Source: Musa acuminata AAA Group (lineage: Eukaryota; Streptophyta; Magnoliopsida; Zingiberales; Musaceae). From it: a stretch of DNA of 64,000 nt. This document shows positions 1-10,708 of the stretch, in pieces. The DNA lies in NCBI RefSeq assembly GCF_036884655.1, contig NC_088355.1:18604501-18668500 (forward strand). Reading direction: 5' to 3'. The number at the start of each line of letters is the position of its first letter. Position 1 is the stretch's first letter. A model generated the notes under the pieces. That model saw only the letters and a program-made list of their open reading frames with translations. It had not been told where the DNA came from and made no database searches. Position numbers and translations under genes: made by a program.

Positions 1-1559
1 GATATGAATCAAACTTGATATGACATATGTTTATTAAGTCCGAAAGAGAATAATGTATCGAGAAAATCCGATTGTTAGGATCAAGAAGATCCGAAAATAA
101 AATTTAACACTTTCATGCATTCGGACAAGATTTTGCTATAGATTTTCAAATTCAATCATGAAGATAAAACATGCTTATTATCATGAAAAATTTTATATCC
201 AAAACACATAATTTCCAACATGTTATTAAGGCATGTAATTGTGTAAAATCATTATGGCAATTAAATGAATTGATCATTGAATCAAGAAAGTCCGAAAAAT
301 AATCTTAACAAGTTCATGCATTTGAGCACATTTTTGCCATAGTTTTTTAATGAAGATAAAACATGTTCATCAACATGAAAATTTTTGTTTTCAAAACATA
401 TAATTTCCAACATGTTATTAAGGCATGCAATAGTGTAAAATTCTCATCATAGCAATTATATCCTACTATGCATGATCTAAATTTCTCCCCATTTTATCAT
501 TGTAAACAAAAAAGAAGAAGAGAAGAACAAAATAGTGTAAAATATTTTAATCATTTCAAGGCATACAAGCCATAAATACAATCACATCATGTCATGAAAG
601 ATAAAATTACTTGAATACCAAAAGACATGATTCATTTTGACACATCTCCTTTTTAAATAAAAAATAAAATAAATTCTTAGGAGATCATGATATAGATAAA
701 ATTCATTCAATCTTATATAAGAACAAGATATTAACTTAAGCATATAAAATTTCTTAATTCATTATGAATCATAAAAAATAACTGTGGTTCCGAAAAATCA
801 TGATTCATTTAGGAAAATTTTTTCTTTAGTACACGACAAGAAGAAATATAGCAATGATACCTATCATGATTCATTTGGATGGTAGATGGCAAAAAGAAAC
901 ATTGAGGATAAAAGATCTCGATTTTTATAGAGTAAATCTCAAGTTTTAAATTTCAAAAAATCAAGATAAAGCCCATTCAAATTCAAATCATCAAATCAAA
1001 ATCATTTTCAAGAGATTCTGATAAAATAGATTCATCAAAGTCAATAAGATAGAGAAAACGAATTTTCAAGAAAAATACTTTTATCTATTTAGTTGTTTCA
1101 TACAAGCATGCCTTTATCCTTTTTGTGCCAAAAAGAATATATATCATCAATCGTTTAGGATCGAAAAATAAACTCCATCATAAAAACCATCAAGATCACA
1201 AAAATCATCATGTATAACTTTAAAATCTCATGCATAAAATAAAATCATTAATCATGGTATTAAAACATCATTATGCATTATTAAATCATCAAGCATGATT
1301 TCATATTTTCAATCAAAAATCATTTTGTTTGTTTATCATAAGATATGCATTTTTCATGATTATTTAAAATCATTGGAAAGGTAAGCATGATAAGCATAAT
1401 CCTAATTCATTAGCATTTTTATTATATTATTTAAACGTATAATTTTCAAGAAAATTAATTCTATACTAAAAAAGAAAATGCATTATGAAAAGCATCATGT
1501 AATTTCGAAATAAATTAAGGGGGTTTTGATTACCTCATCGTTGAATGTTGTTAAGGCAT
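1..1559 (-). mobile_element. AT-rich non-coding internal region of LTR element A
   Basis: No coding frame of any length is visible here. The stretch is rich in A and T and full of scattered copies of short words such as ATCATG and AAAATCAT. It lies downstream (minus strand) of the gag at 1560-2442, where pol should be. Parts resemble the equivalent stretch of element C (about 22.5-24.2 kb) and, in inverse orientation, element E (35.4-37.3 kb); for example a word reading AAAGGCATGCTT on the minus strand recurs in A and C. I infer that this is the shared non-coding body of a pol-less element. Its far end lies outside the window. Confidence 0.6.
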
Positions 1560-2442
1560 AGTTTGCCACCTCGCCTTTCTTGATTTTCTCCTCGTCTTCG
1601 GAGGAGCTCGATTCATCCCACTTTGTGTTCTTCTTCTTGCATTCAAAGCAAGAAGTTCCGTTCTTTTTATTCTTAAATTTATGTTTTTTTAATTTTTTAA
1701 ATTTCTTAGTGAGTAGTTCTTATTCACCATCACTTGAGCTTATGCTCGAGTGGTCTTCAAATGTTCTATATCCCAAATCCTTCCTATTATTTGGAAGGTG
1801 ATTTTGTTCATTATGTTCATCATGTGCATTATGCACCATTTCATATGTCATCAATGAACCGATAAGTTCTTCAAGTGATAAAATATTTAAATCTTTTGTT
1901 TCTTGTATTGCAGTTACTTTTGATTCCCAAACTTTAGAAAGTGATCGTAAAACTTTACTAACAAGTTCAAAATTCAAGAAACATTTGCCAAGAGCATTTA
2001 AACCATTGACAACATCCGTGAACCAGGTATACATGTCAACAATAGTTTCGCTCGGCTTCATTCGAAAAAGCTCGAAATCATGCATCAAAAAATTTACTTT
2101 AGAATCTTTTACACTACTTGTTCCTTCGTGTGTGATTTCAAGAGTGCGCCAAATATCGAAAGTCGTTTCACACAAAGAAACCCGATTGAATTCATTTTTA
2201 TCTAAGGCGCAAAACAAGACATTCATAGCCTTTGCATTTAGAGAAAACATCTTCTCCAAATCATTCCAATGATTCATTGGAAGAGAAGACATTTCAAAAT
2301 CGGATTCGACAATGTGCCATAAATTCAAATCCAACGAAAGCAAGAAAACTCTCATTCGAGTTTTCCAATAAGTGTAGTTCGTCCCATTGAAGAAGGGAGG
2401 ACGAATGAGAGAGTGACCCTCTTGGTTGCCGAAAAGAGCCAT
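1560..2442 (-). pseudogene. Ty1/copia gag remnant, element A
   Basis: Reading minus from 2442, an open frame of 240 codons gives a copia gag N-terminus (NQEGHSLIRPPFFNGTNYTYWKTR is the type of start seen; key residues are NQEGH, YWKTRM and ALDKNEFNRV). This is the DUF4219/UBN2-type capsid region. The frame closes at 1720, but related sequence continues to about 1560 in another frame, with a damaged knuckle (CFEC without the following GH...C) and an acidic DESSSSEDEE stretch. I infer frameshift decay. The product would be the capsid of a retrotransposon particle. It sits just inside the PBS and LTR of element A. Confidence 0.75.
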
Positions 2443-2477
2443 TTCTATTGGGTGTTAATCCAAGTGAGAAATAATGA

Positions 2478-2490
2478 GGCTCTAATACCA
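2478..2490 (-). other. Primer-binding site of element A
   Basis: The minus strand reads TGGTATTAGAGCC. This is the initiator-Met tRNA type PBS (TGGTATCAGAGC) with one C-to-T change, two bases inside the LTR edge at 2493. Confidence 0.75.
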
Positions 2491-2492
2491 AT

Positions 2493-4105
2493 CGTTAGGA
2501 GCAAGAGCACTAAGAGGGGGGGAGGGTGAATTAGTGCAGCGGAAAACTTTCGACATTTAAAACTGCGTTCATACGTTGAAATCTGATTCTGACGTAAAAG
2601 TCATTTCGTGTAGATAATAACTTTAAAAGCTTACAGAAACGTATTTGAAGTAAAGTAAGGAAGGCAGTTTGTAGTTAAGATAACTAGCATAAAAGAAATG
2701 CAAACCAGATTTTAGAGTGGTTCGATCAAACGTGACCTACATCCACTTTCGGCTTCCTCCTCCGACGAGGTCACTAGCATCTACTAGAGGCCTTCCTTCA
2801 ATAGGCGAAGGCCAACCACCCTTTTACAGTTTCACTCCTTTTGGCGAGCTTAGGAGACAACCCTTACAAAATTTTCTCTCCTCTCTTGAAAGATCAAAAC
2901 TTGGAAGAAAAGAGGGAGGAGAACTTCTAGCCTTTACAACACTTTTGAGCTCTAAAAATCATAGAATAAGATTGGATTTTCGGTGCCCTTTTATGCAGGA
3001 AAGGGTGGGGTATATATAAGCCCCAAATTGGTTTGAATTTGGAGCTCAAAAATGTCATCTCCCGGATTTTCGAGGTCCTGGCGGTACTACCGTCAAACTG
3101 GGCGGTACTACCGTCAAACCTGACTAGGGTGGTTCCACTGCCCAGTCTCGCTCGGAGACTGAGCCTAGGCGGTGCCACTACCTGACCTGGGTGGTTGCAC
3201 TGCCTAGATTTCCTAGGAGACTGAGCTCCTAGGCGGTGCCACCATCGGCTAGGAAATCTGGGTCCGAATAGGCTGATCCATTCGGCCCAATTTAGGTCTA
3301 TCAAGGGCCCAATTATCCCCAAATTAAGTTAATGGGATCACCTCCCATTCCTAGCTTAATCTACATGCTAACTACGGTATTTCTTTAAGACATTTATTGC
3401 AACTTGCTCCAGTGCGTCAATCGTTTCTTCCGGCGAGCTTCCGGTGAACTTCCGGCGAACATCCGATGAACCCTTGGCGATGCTCCGGCGGACTTCCGGC
3501 CAACTCCTGGACTTGCGACAATCCACTTGGCGAGTTCCGATGAACTTCTTTGGCAAGCTCCTGGACTTCTCGGATTTGTTCCCACAGAACCTCCGACAAC
3601 CGTCTGGACTTCCGTCGAACTCTCGAACCCCCAATGTGATCATGGTCTTGACTCCAGTGTAACTCTTGCTGCATGTCTTACTTCTATCGTAGTTCATCCT
3701 ACATATGTAAAACAAAACTTCAATCTAGACAATTAATACTAAGCATTAATCAAGTTGTCTGGCATGTCATTGGTCCCTCGATGCTTCGTCCGATTCTTCG
3801 GCGCACCGTCCTCTCCTGCGGCCTATTACCCAATCAGCCATTGACTCCGTAACTCTGATATCCTTGGCGTAATACCCACTCTTCTTGGCCCGATGCCCGA
3901 GTCCATGGCCCGAAGTCTTGTGTCGATATGTCGACCGATCCATTGACCCAACGTCCAATCTTCTAACATGTTCCTCCGGCCCAACATGATTTTTCCTACT
4001 TTAATTGTCTCATCCTGATCGAAGCATCCTGCATCACTCAAAATGCAGATCAAAACATAAACACAATTATCAATTGGTTTCATCATCAAAATATGAGATT
4101 CAACA
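2493..4105 (-). repeat. LTR of element A (5' LTR, minus strand)
   Basis: On the minus strand it starts TGTTGAATCTCATATTTTG and ends ...CCTAACG (the terminal A decayed). The length is about 1.61 kb. A promoter-like TTATATATA lies at about 3009-3020 on the minus strand. Upstream of it (3080-3250) are GGCGGTACTACCG-type units, and further upstream (3430-3640) a degenerate TTCCGGCGAACTTCC array. The same order is seen in all LTRs of this family. The LTR head at 4105 abuts an inverted LTR fragment. Confidence 0.8.
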
Positions 4106-4587
4106 AATTAAAGCAGGAAGAATCATGTTGGGCCGGAGAAAAACATGTCAGAAGATTGGACATCGAGCCGAAGGATCGGTCAACATATCAACAGAAGGCT
4201 TCAAGCCATAAGTTCAGGCATCAGACCAAGAAGAGCATATATTGCACCAAGGAAATCAGGGTTGTAGAGGTCAATTGGCTGATTGAGCAATAGGCCACAA
4301 GAGAGGACGGTTCGCCGAAGAATCATATGAAGCGTCGATGAACCAATGGCATGCCAGACAATATTTGACCAGCTTAGTAATAATTGTCTAGATCGAAGTA
4401 TATTTTAACTATGCAGGAATAATTATGATAGCAAGGCATAAAGTTAATACATGTATCTTATCAGTTTGATGCTCGAATTCAAAGGCCTTGAATTCAAGAG
4501 TGTCTTTTCACAAGTAAGGCATATAGATAGGGGGATTTAAGATTAACTCCGTCATCAATTGATTATCATCGTAAAAAAGGGGGAGAT
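4106..4587 (+). mobile_element. Rearranged LTR fragment plus 3' internal end with polypurine tract
   Basis: From 4106 to about 4443 the sequence is family LTR in plus orientation, starting about 90 bases into the LTR at AATTAAAGCAGGAAG. It is therefore head-to-head with the LTR of element A. From about 4444 to 4587 it changes to the 3' internal end of an element and finishes in the purine tract AAAAAAGGGGGAGA (4573-4586), immediately before the LTR at 4588. No gene is present. Confidence 0.65.
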
Positions 4588-5789
4588 TGTTGAATCTCAT
4601 ATTTTGATGATGAAGTCAATTGGTAAATTGTTTGATCTAATCTATATATTGAGATAAGTGTGCAAGATTAACTATGATAGCGATAAGGTATAAAGCAGAT
4701 GTTGGGCCGGAGTCAAAAATCGGACGATATGTCGAAGATTCGGGTGATGTGCTAGAAGTTTGCTGGAAGCTCGCCGAGAGTTCATTGGGAGTTCGTTGAG
4801 AGTTCATTGGGAGTTCGTCGGAAGTTCACCGAAAATTCACCAAGAGAACACTTGACATACCAAACATAAATTACTTAGTTAGACCATAAGTTGAGTTAGG
4901 ATTGGTAGGTAATCCCATTAACTCAGTTATAGGGCAATTGGTCCCTTTACAGGGCTGAATTGGGTCGGTTGAATAGCCAATTCAGCACCTAAAGTCATGG
5001 CCGGCGATGGCATCGCCAGGGCCGATGGTGGCATCGCTTAGGACTCAATCTCCTAAGTAGTCTGGGCGATGGTACCACCAACAGTTAATGTTGTCAAGCA
5101 GTAGTACCACCTTGCAGGTGATGGTACCACTAGAGCTCGGTCTCCGAGCTCTGTCAGGCGGTGGTACCGCCCAAACAAAGCGGTGGTACTGGCCATTGTC
5201 ATTCTATAGGCGATGGTACCGCTGGTACCCCAATAATCTGGGATGAGATACTTTTTGACTCCAATTTTAAAACCATTAGGGCCTATAAATACACTACATT
5301 TTTCTCCATGAAAGAATACGAAAGTGTGAATAATATCTTGAAGTCTTGGGGTGTTAAGTGTTGTGAAAGTGCTAAGAGTCCTCCTCCTCCCTTTCTATGT
5401 CTTGTGATCATTCAAGAGATGTGTGAGGCTTGAAAGGGTTGTCTCCTAAACCCATGGAAAGGAGAAAGTGTTGTAAAGAAGGTGGTTGGTCTTCATCCAT
5501 TGAATGAAGACCATTAGCGGACGCCGATGACCTCGATGGATGAGAAATCAGAACTAGATGTAGATCACAATGACTGGACCACTATAAATTTCGGTGTGCT
5601 TATTTCTATTCTGCTTTTTATTACTGCTATTACTTTTTAAGTTAATTGCTAGTTCATTTAATCTAAAGTCAAGCACTCTCCGAGATTGATTTTTAATGAA
5701 TGAATATTTTACAAAACCAACGATTTTTCTGTTGCACTAATTCTCCAACCCACCCACCCCCCCCCCTAGTGTCACTCTTGATCCTAACA
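4588..5789 (+). repeat. LTR F1 (3' LTR type, plus strand)
   Basis: It starts TGTTGAATCTCATATTTTG and ends ATCCTAACA, about 1.2 kb, shorter than the 1.5-1.6 kb sister LTRs. It follows a polypurine tract directly. A TATA motif (CCTATAAATAC) is at about 5282-5292. Upstream, between about 4990 and 5230, are repeated GGTGGTACCGCC-type near-palindromes. The following base run does not match a PBS, so an internal deletion joins it to the next element end. Confidence 0.75.
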
Positions 5790-6037
5790 AAGTGATGATG
5801 AAATGTAACATTTTAAAATTATGCATATTTTAATTTAAAATTATAATAATGCATAAACATATAAAATTTTAATTTGATTATTACATTCGATCGTCGTGAT
5901 CGAAATTGTTTTACTTGAATTTAAAGGTTATGATTCCTTTTGAATTCAAGTTTGCTTATCTCAATATGCCATACAAATAGGGGGAGTTAAGGTTAACTCC
6001 ATCATCAATTGGTTGTCATCATAAAAAAGGGGAAGAT
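5790..6037 (+). mobile_element. Deleted internal remnant of element F with polypurine tract
   Basis: About 250 bases of AT-rich sequence with no coding frame end in the family 3' signature (GGGGGAGTTAAGGTTAACTCC, then AAAAAAGGGGAAGAT). It lies between LTR F1 and LTR F2, so element F has lost essentially all of its interior. Confidence 0.6.
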
Positions 6038-7035
6038 CGTTGAATCTCATATTTTGATAATGAAATCAATTATTAAATTATTAATCTAATCTATATGTTG
6101 AGAAGATTGTTACAGAATTATCTATGATAATAAATAAGGCAAAAAGAAGATGTTGGCTGGAGTCAATGATCGAACGATACGTTAAAGATTCGTACGATGT
6201 GCCGGAAGCTTGCCGAGAGTTCATCGGGAGCTCGTCAAGAGTTTGCTGAGAGTTCATTGGGAGTTCACTAAGAATTCATCGGGAGTTTGCCAAAAGGTTA
6301 CCGAGAGTTCACCGGAAGTTCATTGAGATTTCGCCGGAAGAACAATTTACATACCGGACAAAGATTGCTTAGTTAATATCTTAATTGTCATAGTTACAAC
6401 TTAATTTGAGTTAGATTTGAGATAAATCCTACTAACTCAATTAGGGGCCAACTAAGCCCAAAACAGGGCTGAGTTGGGTTGGATGGATGGCCCACTTATC
6501 CACTTAGAGCTATGCTAGGTGATGGCACCGCCTAGGATGGGTGATGGAACTACTTGAGGCTCAGCCGCCCAAGTGGTCTAGGCGATGGTACCGCCCAGAC
6601 TAGGCCATGGTATCACCAACACTTAATGCTATCAGGTGATGGTACCGCCCTATCCAACGGTGGTACCGTCAGAGCCCAATCTCCAAGGCTCTATCAAGCG
6701 GTAGAACCGTCAGACTGGGCGATGGTATCGCCTAGTGTCAGATTGTTAAGTGGTAATTCCACCCACTGTCTGTACCCCAGAAACCCATGACAAGACACTT
6801 TTTGGCTCCAATTTTGAGGCCATTGGGACCTATAAACACCCCATTCTTTTTTGCATGAAAGGTACCCAAGTGTGAACAAAAATCTTGAAGTGTTGGGGTG
6901 TGAAAGTATTGTAAAAGTACTAAATGTCCTCCTCCTCCCTTTCTAAGTATTGTGATAATTCAAGTGAGGTGTGAGGCTTGTAAGGGTTGTCTCCTAAACC
7001 CGTGAAAAGGAGAAAGTGTTATAAGAGAGTGGTTG
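6038..7035 (+). repeat. LTR F2, left part, interrupted by element B
   Basis: It begins CGTTGAATCTC (TG decayed to CG) after a polypurine tract. It carries the hairpin-type GGTACCGCC units at about 6520-6740 and a TATA motif at 6831 (CCTATAAACACCCC). It stops at GGTTG (7031-7035), where element B is inserted. The right part resumes at 16541 with the same five bases. Confidence 0.8.
7031..7035. repeat. Target-site duplication of element B, left copy (GGTTG)
   Basis: The same five bases occur at 16541-16545, and the host LTR reads continuously across the pair. Related LTRs read GGTGGTTGGTCTT at this point, which matches the empty site. Confidence 0.9.
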
Positions 7036-7164
7036 TGTTAGGATCGAGAGCACTAAGAGGGGGGGGGGGTGAATTAGTGCAGCGGAAATCTTATAACGAT
7101 TAAAAACCAAAAGCTGCGTTTGTTCAAAAACTATTATGATGCAAAAGCAAATTCTCAGTTTGTA

Positions 7165-7470
7165 TCTAAGTGCAGTTTGCGTCTAAGCGCAGATTGCGTC
7201 TAAGCGCAGTTTTGCGTCTAAGCGCAGATTGTGTCTAAGCGCAGTTTTGCGTCTAAACTCAGATTTACGTCTAAATGCAGATTTACGTCTAAACGCAATT
7301 TTACGTCTAAACGCAGTTTTACGTCTAAACGTAGTTTTACGTCTAAACGCAGATTTACGTCTAAACGTAGTTTTACGTCTAAACGCAGTTTTACGTCTAA
7401 ACGCAGTTTTACGTCTAAACGCAGATTTACGTCTAAACGCAGTTAGACGCAGATTTACGTCTAAACTTTG
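7165..7470. repeat. 18-base tandem array in LTR of element B
   Basis: About 16 to 17 head-to-tail copies of ACGTCTAAACGCAGTTTT and close variants are present. Because 18 is divisible by 3, every frame is open and spells periodic peptides, which are not taken as genes. The matching array in the other LTR (14328-14652) has one extra unit. Confidence 0.9.
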
Positions 7471-8339
7471 AAACTCGTTTGTATACTCGCAGAAGGCAGT
7501 ATACAGTTGAAACTAAGACGTAAACGTGAACTGAAATCTGACGATTGAGCGAAGAAAGCCGATTTACGTCTGAATGCAGTTTTACGTCTAAATGTTGAAA
7601 CTCGTTCGTAAAATCGTAGAGGACAGATTGCAGTTATTAATAGGATTAAAATGTAAGCGTAAACTGCAAGGAAGCTCGTTCGTAAAAGCACGGAAAACAG
7701 TTCTGCAGAATCAAACGTAAACGTAAACTGTAATGTATGAAAATACGAGTTTACGTCTGAATGCAGATTTGGAAGAACAGCACTTAGATCTTGTTCGTGA
7801 AAGTGCAGAGAGCAGTAGTGATGAGGGAGGTTTGCAGTAATGATAAAGTGCTCGAAAATAAATGCAAACCAGAGATTTAGAGTGGTTCGGTCAGCCTTGA
7901 CCTACTCCACTTTTGGCTTCCTCCACCGATGAGGTTGCCGACGTCAACTAGGTGCCTTCCTTCAATGGGCGAAGGCCAAACTTCCCTCTTACAATTTCTC
8001 TCCTTTTGGCAGGCTTAGGAGACAACCTTTACAGACCTTTCTCTCCTCACTTTACAATTGAAAACTTGAAGAACAGAAGGAGGAGACTTAAAGGCTTTAC
8101 AACACTTTTGAGCTCTTTAGAATCACAGAAAAGATCACAATTTCGGTATGGGTCTGTGTCTTTTCAGTGCTGAATGGGTGGGGTATTTATAGGCCCCAAA
8201 CCAATTCAAAATTCGAGCTCAAAACGATCAAATCGATCAAATCCCAAAATTCTGGGATCAGGCGGTTGCACCTCTCGACTGGAAAGGTGGCACCGCCTGG
8301 CAGAGCTCGAAGACTGAGCTCTGCCGATTGCTTCTCTCT

Positions 8340-8620
8340 GCCAGAGCTCGAAGACTGAGCTTGATGGTTGCATCACCTGGCAGAGCTCGAAGACTGAGCT
8401 TGGTGAATGCATCACCTGGCAGAGCTCGAAGACTGAGCTTGGTGAATGCATCACCTGGCAGAGCTCCAAGCTGAGCTCAGGCTGATCCACCTCTCTGCCA
8501 AAGCTCGAAGACTGAGCTTGGTGAATGCATCACCTGGCAGAGCTCGAGACTGAGCTCAGGCTGATGCACCTCTCTGCCAGAGCTCGAAGACTGAGCTCGG
8601 TGGTTGCATCGCCTGGCAGA
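8340..8620. repeat. 39-base tandem array in LTR of element B
   Basis: About six or seven units contain CAGAGCTCGAAGACTGAGCT followed by a variable GGTGAATGCATCACCTGG. A 39-base step is clear between 8381 and 8420. Each unit holds internal complementarity (AGCTC/GAGCT and GGTGAATGCATCACC). The array lies upstream of the LTR TATA box on the minus strand. Confidence 0.8.
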
Positions 8621-8639
8621 GCTCGGAACTTGAGCTCTG

Positions 8640-8850
8640 GCGGTGCAACCTCTTGGCTGGGGCGGTTGCACCTCCCAGCCTCGCAGCCCAGGCGGTTGCA
8701 CCTCCTGGCTGGGGCGGTTGCACCTCTCAACCCCTCAGCCCAGGCGATTGCACCTCCTGGCTGGGGCGGTTGCACCTCTCAACCCCTCAGCCCAGGCGGT
8801 TGCACCTCCTGGCTGGGGCGGTTGCACCTCCTGGTGCAATCAGGGTCCGA
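8640..8850. repeat. GCGGTTGCACCTC tandem array in LTR of element B
   Basis: The word GGCGGTTGCACCTC recurs about eight times, alternating with CTGGCTGGGGC and TCAACCCCTCAGCCCA, giving a composite period of about 52 bases. In sister LTRs the same place is taken by GGCGGTACCACCGCC units, so I infer a derived version of the same motif. Confidence 0.8.
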
Positions 8851-9358
8851 ATGGTTCACTCCATTCGGCCCACTTGAATCTTTTCAGGGGCCCAATTGCC
8901 CCAAGATTAAGCTAATGGGATCACCTCCCACTTTCATGCTTAATCATCATGCTAACTACGATTATCTCTAAGACAACTTCTGCAGCTTTGCTCCGATGCG
9001 TCAATCGCTTCTTCCGGCGAGTTTCCGGCCAACTTCCGTCGATCAACCGATGACCCTCGGTGATCCTTCTGCGGACATCCGGCATACTCCTGGACTTTGC
9101 GACGATCCACTTGGCGAGTTCCGACGAGCTTCGCTTGGCAAGCTTCTGGACTTCTCGGATCTGTTCTCTCTGAACCTCCGACGACCGTCCGAACTTCCGT
9201 CGAACTCTCGAACTCCCAACGTGATCATGATCTTGACTCCGGCGCAACTCCTGCTGCTTGTCTTACTCTCATCGTAGTTAATCCTGCACACTTATCTCAA
9301 CACATAGATTAGATAACAAATGACAATTGACTTCATCATCAAAATCCGAGATTCAACA

Positions 9359-10708
9359 ATCTCCCCCTTTTTGATGATGACAATCAATTGATAAAGGAGT
9401 TGTCCTTAACTCCCCCTATCTATATGCCATAGTTGAGATAAGTCAACCTTGAATTCAAGACCTAAGAATTCAAGTGACGTATTGATAAGTTAGATCAGTT
9501 AAACTTATCAATGCTCCCATCATGATGCCTATCATGATGTATCTCTTCAAGAATTATGTCAAGGCATGACATACATCATCAAGTTTGTATGATAGTGTTT
9601 GTAACCATTCATCATGTAATCATATAAAGCTACGAAGGACTTTTTTACATGATGCTCACATTTGAGATTTTCTAGTACGTTTGCATTTTCTTCACAATAT
9701 CAAATCAAGATATGATGCAAACTATAGTACATGTTCACATATCTCTTGGTGATGCAAGGATGGCATAACATTGTTTATAGCATCACTCAAGTATTTGCAA
9801 CTATGACATAGATATGATTATGGCAGTTCAGCTATGACATAGTGTTTATCAATTCATATTTTTCTCCCCCTTTGTCATCAACAAAAAGCATGATAGCATT
9901 ATCAAGCATATAAAGGAAGTCATGACACATATATTTCTTTATTGTTTTTGCTTGACGGAGGAAAGTCATTTTCCAAAGAGTTTTCATAAGAGTGTACGGG
10001 AACATCCCATTTTTAGCATACAACCCGAAAAATGAACTTCTTACATGCATTTGGTTAAAAATATTTGTCACATAATTTGCAACATGTTATTTGATCAAGC
10101 GTTTGTCAAGGCATGTAATAGTAATAACATCCGAAAAATAATTTTAACTAGTTAAAGTATTTGGACACATCAATAATCTCTATGGTTCCATCATGATTAG
10201 AGACATGATCTCGTATAAGGTGATGTCTAATATCAATGCGTTTGATTCTTGAGTGTTAAGCTTTTGATGTAGTAACACAATTATTTCAAGTGCAGCATTA
10301 TATCATATTGTATAGCAAGATTCTTATTTCAGCAAGTGTAGCATTGTATCATATTGCATAGCAGGATTTTTATTTCAGCAAATTTTTGTTTGGCATCTTG
10401 ATACATGGCATGATAGCAATCATATTAGCAATAGCAACCATATCAATGTCATACTGCTGACTTATCAACTTACATTGGTATGTTGCTTCATATTTTCAAG
10501 GCATAGGCTTTTAAACCTTTTTAGTTTCAGTGCAAAAACCGAGATAAACAACAAGAGATGTTTGCAAATATGCTTACACAGACAAAGATAACCATATCAG
10601 GGTAACATATGTACAGCATATCAGGTAACCATAAAGACAAAGTCCTTCATAAATAACATAAGGAGTTTACAACATGTCATATCAAAAACATCAGATGTCT
10701 ATACAAGC
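9359..10708 (-). mobile_element. Polypurine tract and 3' non-coding region of element B
   Basis: On the minus strand the last bases before the LTR read ATCATCAAAAAGGGGGAGAT (9359-9378), a typical plus-strand primer. The remaining 1.3 kb, up to the stop of the 371-aa ORF, has no frame with recognisable protein. It contains short directly repeated words, such as GCATTGTATCATATTGCATAGCA near 10290-10370. Confidence 0.8.

Larger units (their letters stand above)
7036..9358 (-). repeat. 3' LTR of element B (2323 bases)
   Basis: On the minus strand it starts TGTTGAATCTCGGATTTTG and ends GATCCTAACA. A TATA box (TATAAA on the minus strand) is at 8186-8191, in the context GGGGCCTATAAATACCCC. Upstream of it lie two GC-rich tandem arrays (8260-8850) and a degenerate TTCCGGCGAG array (about 9010-9220). 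Downstream, in the likely R/U5 part, is an 18-base tandem array (7165-7470). It is about 0.7 kb longer than sister LTRs because of these arrays. Confidence 0.9.

Noticed and set aside
7165..7470. CRISPR-like regular array
   Set aside because: Units are contiguous with no unique spacers, and the context is a plant LTR.
7229..7471. Open frames spelling repeated LRLNAV or FTSKRS hexapeptides
   Set aside because: They are a by-product of the 18-base tandem array in a retrotransposon LTR; all frames are open, and the array length differs between the two LTRs.
8206..8971. Several overlapping open frames on both strands in the GC-rich LTR arrays (also 15388-16153)
   Set aside because: The frames follow 39- and 52-base repeats, overlap on both strands and show no domain. 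They are LTR promoter-side sequence.
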